64,000 bases of DNA from Xiphophorus maculatus (lineage: Eukaryota; Chordata; Actinopteri; Cyprinodontiformes; Poeciliidae): contig NC_036453.1 in the NCBI RefSeq assembly GCF_002775205.1, positions 14,631,594 to 14,695,593 on the forward strand, read 5' to 3'. Position numbers and translations under genes: made by a program. The number at the start of each line of letters is the position of its first letter. Positions within the stretch are counted from its first letter, which is position 1. Shown here one piece after another: positions 55,120 to 64,000 of the stretch. The notes beneath the pieces were generated by a model, which was not told the DNA's origin, ran no database searches, and saw nothing but the letters and a program-made list of their open reading frames with translations.

Positions 55120-55930
55120 ACCTTGCTAGGTTTGAAGAACAGCTTCTGGTTTATCTGCTCGGTTTGACTATTGGTTTGCAGATGAAAGCCAGAACTAAAC
55201 CTTAGTAGTACAGAAGTCACTCCAGACAAGGGGGTGACTTCTGTACCGCCACAGAATCTCTAGAGGAATTCCATGTAAAGGGAATAGATGTTTCACCAGG
55301 AGATGATCTGTCTTAAGGGCTATTACAAACTCTTTGGGGGGAGAAATAGGTGACAGACTTTTAAGAAGCAATCTACTGTGGTAAGGATGATAGGATGATA
55401 GAATCCTTTAAACGATGGCAAGCAGGTAACAAAATTCAGAGCGACATGCGACCAAGGGCATTTGGGTCTAGCCATCACTTGAGGAAGTTTGTGACGGGCG
55501 CATACCTCAAATGCCTGGACCTTTTCCTTCACTTCTTTATATGGAGAAGGTCACCAGAAGGTTTGTCAAATGAGGAACAGTGTAACTAATACCAGGATGG
55601 AGGTTATAAAGATTCTTATGGTCAGCAACCCACGATTATGGGACGTTCTGCCTGAAGCCAATGATCCCATTCCTCAAACACCAACACCACTGTCAAAAGC
55701 TCACGGTCCCATAAATCATAATATTAAAAGGAAGACAGATGATGAGAGAAAAAGGGATGCAGTTTATCATCCTTAGTGATCTGAGAAAGTACAGCTCCAA
55801 CACCTGTATCTGAAACGTCAACCTCTAAGATCTCCACGTCTATAAGAGACATGTCTGAGACGTCACAGAAAATGTGATCCATGCGCCATGTTTCAATGCT
55901 TTCTGGGGAAAACAATCCATCAGTTAGGGG
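55120..55930 (-). mobile_element. Broken Ty3/Gypsy LTR-retrotransposon fragment (pol)
   Basis: Fossil fragment on the - strand. It has a reverse transcriptase end/RNase H part (VDVSDTGVGAVLSQ at about 55800-55840) and, downstream, an integrase part (CPWSHVALNFVTCLPSFKGF at about 55405-55465). Further integrase-like residues follow toward 55150. No LTRs, gag or other parts were seen. It is clearly broken in several places and looks old. Confidence 0.8.
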
Positions 55931-56394
55931 GAAAAAATAAAGACAAAGATCAGCTGATAAATGACCTTATTAAAGTTGAGTTGAGCCAATCTAAACAAAT
56001 TTTTCCTTTGTATCCATCTTCTACAATAGAAGGCAGGTTAGTTGTGCTTAATGTTACTTGAATTCAATCCTATCTAAAAACAACAGGAAAGAAAAAACAC
56101 AAGCAAGCTCCTTTGTGATTTCACAAGAGGGATTAGGTCATTCCTTGCTAAAAGATGGTGACGTGTGGTATCAGATGAACAATTAATAAGAGCAGAACCT
56201 GTCACCCAACGTAATGAACGCCAAGTGACCAGCTTACCTTTACTAGCTGTGTGCAAGTGGATAAACTAAGCATACATTTAGATTTTTTTGTGAATACCAG
56301 GAATTTGAGTCTGATGTGTGCCTTCAAATCTTTTTAAATACCAACTTTATTATTTTTCCTGTATTCATGATACCAAAAGGTACATTTTCAGCAA

Positions 56395-57370
56395 TTTTAG
56401 GAACTCTTCAGCATGTTAAATGTGTCACAGTCTGAGTCTAACATGACAACAGCAAGTCAGAACCAGGATCTGTTGAGGATAGTACTAATTTCCACCCTGT
56501 CTACAGTTCCATCATTTGTTTTTCTCTACATTAATGGGACCATTCTGTTCACGCTGAGGAGTAAACCTGTGTTTCGTGACACCTGTCGTTACATTCTACT
56601 CTACAACCTTCTTCTGGCAGACACTGTCCAGCTGGCGCAGAGTCAAGTGCAGTTCTTACTGTCGGTGTGCAGAGTCAAACTGGCTTATTCTCTGTGTACT
56701 GTTCTTAGCATGCTTGCCAATCTTACGACTGGGATTTCTCCCCTCACACTGGTGGTAATGCCATTAGAGAGATATGTGGCTGTGTGCTACCCACTGAGGC
56801 ACTCTTCCATCATCACCGTCAGAAACACAACTGTAGTAATCATTGCAATTTGGGCCGTCAGTTCACTGAACAATCTCACTCGTGTTCTGTTGTTTCTAAA
56901 GTTTTCATTAGAAAAAATAGAGAGTTGGCAAATAGAAGACGTTTGTTCTCGTATAGCTTTGGTGCTTGGTGCTGTAACTGCAGAATATGACAGGGCCTAT
57001 ATATGTGTTGTGTTTGTATCAGCTGGTGTTGCTACAACTTTCTCCTATGTTAGTGTCATTATAGCAGCCAGGTCAGCCTCCACAGATAAAGCTTTAGCTC
57101 ATAAGGCCCGTAACACCCTGCTGCTGCACCTGGTTCAACTTGGCCTGAGTCTTTCCTCAACTATTTACAACCCACTCATTATAGCTCTTTCAAAAATTCT
57201 AACAACAGTGGCATTTTTATGGGTTCAGAATGTTTTTTATGTTTGTTTTATTATCTTCCCCAGATGTTTGAGTTCTCTGATCTACGGGCTAAGAGATCAG
57301 ACCATCAGACCTGTTCTTTTGTATTATCTGTGTTGTCGACTGAAAGTTAAAATCAGTGGCTAGTAGTTTT
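56395..57370 (+). repeat. 976-bp block almost identical to 38194-39169
   Basis: Reading both blocks side by side, I find only two base differences, both in codon 252 of the receptor. The similarity starts at TTTTAG, 18 bases before the ATG, and ends 7 bases after the stop codon. Outside these limits the flanks are unrelated. Confidence 0.93.
56413..57363 (+). CDS. Odorant receptor 131-2-like GPCR (OR-10), near twin of OR-5
   Basis: 316 residues, identical to OR-5 except Tyr252 in SSTIYNP (TAC at 57166-57168), which is the family-typical residue. Landmarks: NVS and NMT near the N-terminus, SKPVFRDTCRY, Cys95, ERY 119-121, Cys178, LSSLIYGLRDQTIRP, short KVKISG end. The gene sits downstream of a Gypsy fragment and upstream of an L2-like tail, while OR-5 has neither nearby. 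Unless the assembly is wrong, both copies should be functional and would encode receptors with nearly the same ligand range. Confidence 0.93.
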   Translation: MLNVSQSESNMTTASQNQDLLRIVLISTLSTVPSFVFLYINGTILFTLRSKPVFRDTCRYILLYNLLLADTVQLAQSQVQFLLSVCRVKLAYSLCTVLSMLANLTTGISPLTLVVMPLERYVAVCYPLRHSSIITVRNTTVVIIAIWAVSSLNNLTRVLLFLKFSLEKIESWQIEDVCSRIALVLGAVTAEYDRAYICVVFVSAGVATTFSYVSVIIAARSASTDKALAHKARNTLLLHLVQLGLSLSSTIYNPLIIALSKILTTVAFLWVQNVFYVCFIIFPRCLSSLIYGLRDQTIRPVLLYYLCCRLKVKISG

Positions 57371-57479
57371 TTCACTCAGCACATATCTGTATCTAGATTA
57401 AAACCCAGCTGTTTAGAGTTGCTTTTGAAACCTAATCATGAAACATTAATCGATCATCTGATGTGCAAAATGTAATGTT

Positions 57480-57580
57480 GTTGGCTGTTCTATGACTGTA
57501 TTTTTGTAATGTAAAGCACTTTGAAATGAGAGGTGCTACACAAATAAGATTTGATTGATTGATTGATTGATTGATTGTAT
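57480..57580 (+). repeat. LINE (L2/CR1-type) 3' tail-like repeat with (TGAT)n
   Basis: TGTAAAGCACTTTGAAATGA, then GTGCTACACAAATAAGATTTG followed by GATTGATTGATTGATTGATT. Same family as the inverted copy at 32455. Confidence 0.6.
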
Positions 57581-58139
57581 TCCAGAATATGTAAAAAATT
57601 TGCAAGTTTAATACTGTGATTGAAAAATGTATAAGTTGTTTACACATGTTTAGCTTTACTGATCTTCATTAAACTGTTGCCTTTTTTAAATGTTTGTGTT
57701 GTTACCTTTGCTATTTTGTTGCTGTTTTCTCAATATAATTCAAAATATAATTAAAATATGTTCATAAGGCTAAACGGTCGTCCTTTTCAATTTAGTTTTT
57801 TCCTAAATTATTCCTGAATGTGTAAAATTGTGGTGGAAAATGCAGTCTGAATCTCAGAATTTGAAACATAAAAGATTTGGATTATTATGGAATCAGCAGA
57901 AAACTTGAGCAGCCTGAGATAAGCGTTTACTTTTTGTGCCAAGTCTCGTAGGAGTTTTTGTTCTCCAGAAAACTGCAAAACAGCCAAAACACAGTTTGTT
58001 TAAATCAAGGCTAACATGACATCGGTGTATTGCTGCCTTTGATTAATAACTGGATCACTGATCAATAAATTTGATGTTTGATTATTAGTCTTGATCAATT
58101 TGATGATGACATTTGACCAAATGTGCTGTTAACTGCTTG

Positions 58140-58228
58140 TTTCATTACTGTATTATGTTTTTGTCATGTAAAGCACTTTGAACTGACTTGTTGCTGAAAT
58201 GTGGCATACAAATAAACTCAACTTGATT
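58140..58228 (+). repeat. LINE (L2/CR1-type) 3' tail-like repeat
   Basis: CATGTAAAGCACTTTGAACT, then GAAATGTGGCATACAAATAA and ACTTGATTGA. A shorter, more diverged copy of the tail at 57480. Confidence 0.55.
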
Positions 58229-58899
58229 GACATTTAGTGACAAATGAGATTTAGATGACTTGTTAACCTGAATACTAAAGCAGCTTTATAAAACTAAGTA
58301 AGTCACAGTTCTTATATATAAAATGTATAATTTACAATGCAACAGTTTACATTTTATATTAAAAATGAAGAGTTTTTATGTCACAGAAAGAACCGTTTCA
58401 TTTACAATTTGACTTTCAGCCTTTTTCATTTTTTAAGTAATTTGTTTTTGATTGGCTTCAGTATACTTCTTGACTTAAGAGCCCCCTCAAAAAGGAGATG
58501 GTACATATCAAGGGGTTATCCTTGAAATAAATAAATCTGTCTGATTAACAGGCATTTGTTAGGTTGGGAAACAATAGTCTGACAGGTGTATGAGGCTGGC
58601 AAATTTTAAAAACACTGCATCTCAGTTTATTGTTTTATAGAAAAGTTTTAGAAACTAAATTTACTAGGTGAAACACTATATCATTTACACAAACTCATGT
58701 TTAAACCTTTGTGTAAATTTAGATTTTTCCTCAAACTCATGAAAATACATAATGTTTTCAATGAGAATGTGACATCAGATCAATAAAAACATAATACAGA
58801 ATGTGGGCTTCATGAAACGTATGTTTGAAGATGCAGTTGGTGACTTATAAACAATATGTTTTATAAATAATTTTAAAACTGCCTCCATGTGTAACAGTA

Positions 58900-59030
58900 T
58901 AACATAAGCCAGAATCTGAAAAGAAGAGCTCCTCTGCCTCCTCCCTGTGGTCCTACTGTCATCGGCAGAAACACACCGCTCAGGTTCAGAAAAAACCAAT
59001 CAGAGCCAGGAGGTGTTCGAGCAGAAATGT
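58900..59030. repeat. Dispersed repeat shared with 28389-28560
   Basis: GAGCTCCTCTGCCTCCTCCC and ACCAATCAGAGCCAGGAGG; same block order as at 28.4 kb. Confidence 0.5.
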
Positions 59031-59799
59031 TATTTTCAAGTTGTTTTGCAAGGAAAAGGTTCTGGCACAAATCTGGGTCATTCTGATCCGTCTTCCCTTG
59101 CTCGTGTGCGAGGGAAGACTGGCCAGAAGCCCAACACTTGGAAAGAATTTCTGTTTGGACAGATAAGGAGCAACAATGTGTCATTTGGAATTTAAAAATT
59201 TTGAAATGGAGCAGATTCTGATTTCCAGGAGGTCCAAACTAATTCTCGGAACCCCAATACAAATGCAGTCTAAAACGGTGCCAGAGTCGCTACGCAAATG
59301 AAGAGCAGCAATGCCATTGGTCGAATCATTCAAATACACACCAGTAGAGATTAAATCCTATAAAAAGTGATGCAACCAGTGAAAGTCGAGAGATTTTGGA
59401 GTTTTGTAGCAATGTGTTTGTGATCATTCCAAAAATGTGAATGTGAATTAAACCTCTCCCGCTCGGCCTTTAGCAGTGAAGGAACAGAGTCCTGCATATT
59501 ATTTCTTTTATTCATATATTTCAAAAGTTAGTCGCTTTAATTCCTCAATACAGAAAGGTCTTAGCACTGTCCATCATGCTTGTGTACAATGGCCTTAAAG
59601 TGGAGAAACAACTTACCCTTACAGAAAAAATGTTTATCTGTTGCCATCAGTGACCAGGCTGAGCATTTCTGGCAGCCACCGTTGGGAGGGAGCATAGCAT
59701 AGCAAAGTGAAAGGGGCAGGGTGAGAGTAGTCCATACACGAGGGTGATTGACAGTGTCCTCTGGCTTGGAAGAATCTGTCGGGGGAAATTTACTAGAAG

Positions 59800-60290
59800 G
59801 CTCCATTCACACTGCAGACTGAAGGGACCCAAATCCGATTTTTTTTGTGACCTGTATCTGATCTCTTCATGACAGTCTAAACAGACCCACACCACTTGGA
59901 TGTGTTGTTTATTCTGCAAACATCAGTATTCTCTGTCCTGACATGCAGAAGCAGATAGTAAAACATCCACGGTGGATGATAATGAGCATAGTTGTTAAAG
60001 CGCTCGCTCCAGTTGGACAACTTTAAAATCACAAAATATTCTCCACCATTACCTTCCATGTTCACCCCTACAAACACTTAGTATGCTCACCAAGTGTGAC
60101 ATTATTGCATTCTCTACTGCGCATGTGGGACACTGTTAGGAAACTTGCAGTTCACACAGGATTACACATACAAGTCGCATATATTTGGAAAGGATTTGCG
60201 ACTTGTATCTGGTTTCGCAAAAAAGAAAAATTTGGCTTCACAAAAAAAATTGGAATTGAGCATCAAGGCCAGCAGTGTGCTCATAGCCCA
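59800..60290. mobile_element. Probable MITE with weak inverted ends
   Basis: The left end TTCACACTGCAGACTGAAGG, then ACCCAAATCCGATTTTTTTT is roughly matched in reverse complement by the right end (AAAAAAATTGGAATTGAGCA, then CCAGCAGTGTGCTCAT). An internal inverted motif around 60175-60205 (CAAGTCGCATATA..., GCGACTTG) is also present. Family unknown; no target duplication was resolved. Confidence 0.45.
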
Positions 60291-60833
60291 AGACACTGGC
60301 CATTGCAGCTGGGCACACTATTAAGAAAAGCTGACATAGACAACTATTTTTTTTTTTAGAAATGTATACATTGTTTTTAGTTTTTTACTTCTCCAACATC
60401 CAGTGAGTTATCAAAACTACTGATTAGGTTTCCAGTTAATTTTTTAAAAGCAGAACATTGTCACCACATAAGACACTACCCTGCCTGGTTTAACATACAA
60501 AATACTCATACCAACAAAAAAATTCCCTGGACACCAGAGAAACCCTCCATACAGGTTGCACACAGCCAGGTGTTAAAGGCTCTGAAGCAGGTAAATGCAT
60601 GTAACCCAGTAGGTCCTAAAGGCTTGTGCAGACCAGCTGGCAGATGTGTACATGGACATCTTTAACACCTATTAGCTTTCCAGTTAATTTTTCCATTCAT
60701 TTTTTAAAAGCAGAATATTGTCTTAACATGGCTTTGTGTCAGTGTGACATGTATAAGTGTTTGTTCTAGCCATTCTCCGTCTGAAAAACAGTGGAAACGA
60801 AATTACGTCACTGAATTTTGATCCCCTAATGCG

Positions 60834-60960
60834 AGACATGTGATCTACCATGTGAGCAGGTTGGCAGGAAAAAGCTCATAAAACATATGTGGAGCCAGTG
60901 AAACCCTGCAGACCACCTCTGCCCCCACAGCAACACGTATAGACTCTAACCTGCCCACTT
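60834..60960 (+). promoter_or_regulatory. Promoter-like module upstream of OR-11
   Basis: GACATGTGATCTACCATGTGA, TATA-like CATAAAACATATG at about 60876, then AAACCCTGCAGACCACCTCT and GCCCCCACAG. It follows the order of the OR-9 module. The end CCCACAG could be the acceptor or first-exon boundary, which cannot be told from sequence. Confidence 0.4.
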
Positions 60961-61078
60961 CGTACAGTCTTTGTATATGTTAATGTCTCCTATTTACAGA
61001 TGTTGTATCTTAATATTTGCTTTAGTTTTTCAGCATCTTGAGCAGGTATATTTTTGACATGCTTTAAATAATTCTGCA

Positions 61079-62029
61079 ATGTCTTCTTCCCCATTTAACA
61101 TCACTATTGGACAGCAGTATCAGGGTTTACTGGAAAGAATTGTACTTTGCTTTCTGTCTACAGGTCCTGCGTGTTTCTTCCTCCTCATTAATGGGATCTT
61201 GATGTTCTCTTTGAGGAGTAAGCCTGTGTTTCGATACACTTGTCGTTATATTCTATTATATAACATCCTTGTTGCAGATACTGCTCTGCTGATAGTGACT
61301 CAGGTTCTGTTTCTCCTTGCTGTTGGTCGAGTTAAAATAACGTATGCCGTCTGTGGTACCATCACTACTATGGCTAATCTCACATCAGGAATTTCTCCTC
61401 TGACACTGGTGATAATGACTTTGGAGAGATACGTGGCTGTTTGCTACCCACTGAGGCACGCCTCCATTGTCAACATCAAAAACACAGTAGTGGCCATTAT
61501 TGCAGCCTGGGCTGTCAGTACACTAAACAATGTCACTAGAAATCTGTTTTTGATAGAATATCCATATGAAAAGTTTGGGAAAGTCTTGATGAAAGACTAT
61601 TGTACTAACATTGGCTGGATTCCAGATTCACTGTGTGATGATTATGACAGAGCATACAACGCTGTGGTATTTGTTTCAGCCAGTATCACTGTAATTTCCT
61701 CGTATACTGGAGTTGTAATAGCAGCCAAGGCAGCTTCTACAGATAAAGCATCTGCCCTGAAAGCTCGTAAGACACTTCTGCTGCACCTAGTTCAGCTCTT
61801 CCTCAGTCTGGCTTATACCCTTTACTACCCACTGCTCTCAGCTCTTGCAAAGACCGTACAAAGGATAGTATTTGCATGGGTCCAGAGTGTAATTTATATG
61901 CTTTTTATTGTCTTACCCAGATGTTTGACTTCTTTAATTTATGGCCTAAGAGATCAGACCGTCAGACCTGTTCTATTACACTATCTATTTTGCAGATGGA
62001 AACTCTCAGTTGAACCAGCCACCTGCTGA
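61079..62029 (+). CDS. Odorant receptor 131-2-like GPCR (OR-11)
   Basis: 316 residues, MSSSPFNITIG start with NIT glycosylation. It is the most divergent of the + strand set: loop 1 is LMFSLRSKPVFRYTCRY, TM2 ends LLIVTQ, and Cys92 starts TM3. ERY is kept (TLERYVAVCYPLRH). The second extracellular loop is long, with Cys in MKDYCTN and a second stretch SLCDDYDRAY, so it has one extra Cys there. After TM5 it has AKAASTDKASALKARKT where the others have AARSAST..KARNT. TM6 reads LSLAYTLYYPLLSAL, lacking the SSTIYN signature. TM7 ends LTSLIYGLRDQTVRP. No disruption. Confidence 0.93.
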   Translation: MSSSPFNITIGQQYQGLLERIVLCFLSTGPACFFLLINGILMFSLRSKPVFRYTCRYILLYNILVADTALLIVTQVLFLLAVGRVKITYAVCGTITTMANLTSGISPLTLVIMTLERYVAVCYPLRHASIVNIKNTVVAIIAAWAVSTLNNVTRNLFLIEYPYEKFGKVLMKDYCTNIGWIPDSLCDDYDRAYNAVVFVSASITVISSYTGVVIAAKAASTDKASALKARKTLLLHLVQLFLSLAYTLYYPLLSALAKTVQRIVFAWVQSVIYMLFIVLPRCLTSLIYGLRDQTVRPVLLHYLFCRWKLSVEPATC

Positions 62030-63109
62030 GAAGTCAGGTTTTGGACATAAGACATCATATTCGTCTGGGATGCCTGACCGTGTAAATGTAAATGGTATTT
62101 GGCTGTGGGTTTGTAATGATACATTCAACACTTGAGACACCACAAAGTCTTTAGTTCATGTGGATAGATGAGATCTAAACATATTTAAAAACTAAGAATT
62201 CTGAAACATTTTCTTTTTTCCCCCCTTTTAAATTAACATTTCAGGAATTATGCTTTAAAGAAGCTTTGCATAAATGACCCCATCTAAGTTGGTCCTATTA
62301 CCAAAATAGCTTTTATATAATCCTTTTTGGGGTTTTTGCAAAATAAAACCTTATCAGATTACTGGTTGTTTTTGAAAAACTGTTCACTATAGAATAATTC
62401 CCTTTTGTCCTGATTCCTGTATCAATTAAAATCTTCAAGCAGAAGCACATAATGAATGGTTCTAATTGCAAAAGCAATACCTTTCAGTTTGTATGGCAAA
62501 TGTTCCAATCTACAGCTGATCTGGGCTCAAACTCTCTCTGCCTCTGTCTTTGGTGGTCTTTCCACCATCAAAGAGAGGCTATTAGTCCCACCAAAAAGGG
62601 GGCAATATTGACATTTATGAGCTTTTCCACTAAAAGTGATCCGTTTTGAATTAAGGTTACTTGTAATTTTTTACAATGTAATGAGCTAAGTTTCAACTTC
62701 GGAAGTTTGTGTGAGTGAGCGCTTAGACTTCTTGTCAAAACCCATCCCTTAAATGCAAATTGAAATTAGTCAGTTTAAAGCTTTTTTAACTGAAATGGAT
62801 TCCTGTACCCTAGTAAGATCTGGATGTGTTTGATTGCCTATATAATAAAAAGACTATGTTCTTGGCAAAAAAATGTCTTGTTTCCTATTTGGCTAATTAT
62901 CCTGCCTGGTACATTCAGGTATTTGGGAAAGAAATGTTTACTGTTTTATTTTGGAGGGCTGAAATTGAACCTGAGTTGACACAGTGAGACCTTTACAGTT
63001 TAATAAGAATATGTAAAAAACGAAAAGCCATCCATGCATCTTTTTTACCAGCTTAATCAGTGCTGGATCGCGGGTGTGTGTGGGAGGCCTGGTGGCCATA
63101 TCAGTCAGT

Positions 63110-63300
63110 CATGACCAATAATCCTAACAGTCCTATTTTTGGACTGTAGGGAGAAGCTGGAGTACCAGGAGAGGATACACACATGCACAGGAAGAGCATG
63201 CAAACTCCAGTGAAAGAGCCCAAGATGGGATTTGATTTGCAGCTGTGTTGCTGCAAAGCAACAGTGCTAGCAACAATACCACTGAGCAGACTACGTTTAG
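63110..63300. repeat. Dispersed repeat shared with 44478-44640
   Basis: TTTTTGGACTGTAGGGAGAA, CATGCACAGGAAGAGCATGC and GCTGCAAAGCAACAGTGCTA. Longer at its left side than the copy at 44.5 kb. Confidence 0.6.
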
Positions 63301-63887
63301 AAGATTTTAAAGTCCTAATGAAATCACGAAGCACAGTTCCTACAGTGTTGTGAACTACTACTTGGCCCAAATTTAACCCCAGCCAAAACACTAGAGAAAT
63401 GCATCTTCCTGGCTGGGAACATCTTTATCCTCAAACTTACTGACATATAACCTTCAACGGTGAGAGAGACAGGAACTCATTCAAACATTTAAAGGTACGA
63501 CTGCTCATGCTGAATCTGTTTTTCCTGATCATTTCAAAAGCATTTCTAAACTAGCAGAATGATATTTACTTTAAATACTTTTATATAGGCTTCCTTACAT
63601 TTAAACAGTTAGTATCTTAATTAGAACATTTCCGGAGTATCAATTATTGTCACTCCTGAAATGCAGAGTCACGATGACAGCCTTTAGTGGAAGAACTAAA
63701 TGTGGTGAAATGAACCATCTGAGAGTTTTGGTCACTATAAGCCGTTATACGATGGTCGTCAAAGAGTTTATTTAACCTCACACAATATGTTGTAATTCTG
63801 TGTTGTTCTGTGTATAGGACACATCAAACAGAAATCAAACATTTTGAATTTAATAAATGAATTCAAATTTGCATAACTCAGAGGTAC

Positions 63888-64000
63888 GGTCACATGCTGG
63901 GATGTGACGTGTCAGTGGAAAAGTGGATGAGAAGACAGCACATATATTAAATATGAAGCAACGCAGACCGTGCAGACTGCCTCAGCATGGATGGAGTCTA
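63888..64000 (+). promoter_or_regulatory. Promoter-like module at the right window edge
   Basis: GGTCACATGCTGGGATGTGA, CGTGTCAG, CATATATTAAATATGAAGC and GTGCAGACTGCCTCAG repeat the OR-9 module nearly base for base and in order. By the OR-9 spacing, a start codon would be expected about 160 bases past the window end. Confidence 0.45.

Larger units (their letters stand above)
54164..56412. other. Intergenic region between OR-9 and OR-10
   Basis: Contains a Tc1 remnant (54735-55085) and a broken Ty3/Gypsy fragment (about 55120-55930). AT-rich DNA leads up to OR-10. A partial similarity to the OR-5 upstream region (AGCAGAACCTGTCA) is at about 56190. No host gene. Confidence 0.5.
57364..61078. 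other. Intergenic region between OR-10 and OR-11
   Basis: L2-like tails (57480-57580, 58140-58228), a dispersed repeat (58900-59030), and a probable MITE (59800-60290). The OR-11 upstream module is at 60834-60960. Small reading frames at 58873-59195, 59561-60077 and 60096-60359 are repeat-derived. No host gene. Confidence 0.5.
62030..64000. other. Region right of OR-11
   Basis: 62030-63080 is AT-rich with no gene. 63110-63300 is a dispersed repeat. From about 63690 to the end the sequence parallels 52700-53065, the region upstream of OR-9. No coding sequence is inside the window. Confidence 0.5.

Noticed and set aside
55323-55532. Frame at 55.3-55.5 kb (-) as a host gene
   Set aside because: The residues match the integrase part of Ty3/Gypsy elements; it is part of a broken fossil.
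1-64000. CRISPR arrays, operons, bacterial promoters, rRNA
   Set aside because: None seen; the DNA is vertebrate, and the only regular repeats are microsatellites, one minisatellite and interspersed elements.

Overview
The window is teleost fish nuclear DNA. The evidence is vertebrate GT-AG split genes, tRNA-derived SINEs with target-site duplications, Tc1-like and hAT-like transposon copies, L2-type LINE pieces, and a family of fish-type odorant receptors (OR131-2-like). A percomorph or livebearer-type fish is my best guess from the SINE and MITE types, but the species cannot be fixed from the sequence alone.

Layout. (1) 1-8.5 kb: a complete lipoxygenase gene on the + strand, reconstructed as 14 coding exons giving 673 residues with all iron ligands present. 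A Tc1-like transposon fossil lies in its fifth intron. (2) 10.3-18.4 kb: a complete trappc14 gene (TRAPPII complex / ciliogenesis) on the - strand, reconstructed as 13 coding exons giving 604 residues. Its introns hold a (CA)n tract next to the last splice acceptor, a 33-bp minisatellite next to a splice donor, and several dispersed repeats. (3) 20.3-30.4 kb: four intact single-exon odorant receptors on the - strand. (4) 30.4-38.2 kb: a gene-free, repeat-bearing spacer with a (TA)n microsatellite, Tc1 and LINE pieces, a SINE and an L2-like tail. (5) 38.2-62.0 kb: seven intact single-exon odorant receptors on the + strand, separated by MITEs, a SINE, Tc1 pieces and a broken Ty3/Gypsy fragment. 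(6) 62.0-64 kb: no gene, but the last 100-300 bases repeat the upstream region of the receptor at 53.2 kb. An eighth + strand receptor therefore probably starts just beyond the window.

The receptors form two subfamilies that match the two strands. The - strand set has about 330 residues, an ERY motif, and a basic tail after QWRGS. The + strand set has 316-319 residues; four members have ERC in place of ERY. The cluster shows active local evolution. Two receptors 18 kb apart differ by 2 bases over a 976-bp block that stops abruptly just outside the coding exon. The receptor at 53.2 kb is a patchwork of its three neighbours. Two - strand neighbours differ mainly in membrane segments expected to line the ligand pocket. 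A shared promoter-like module sits 110-300 bases upstream of several + strand genes.
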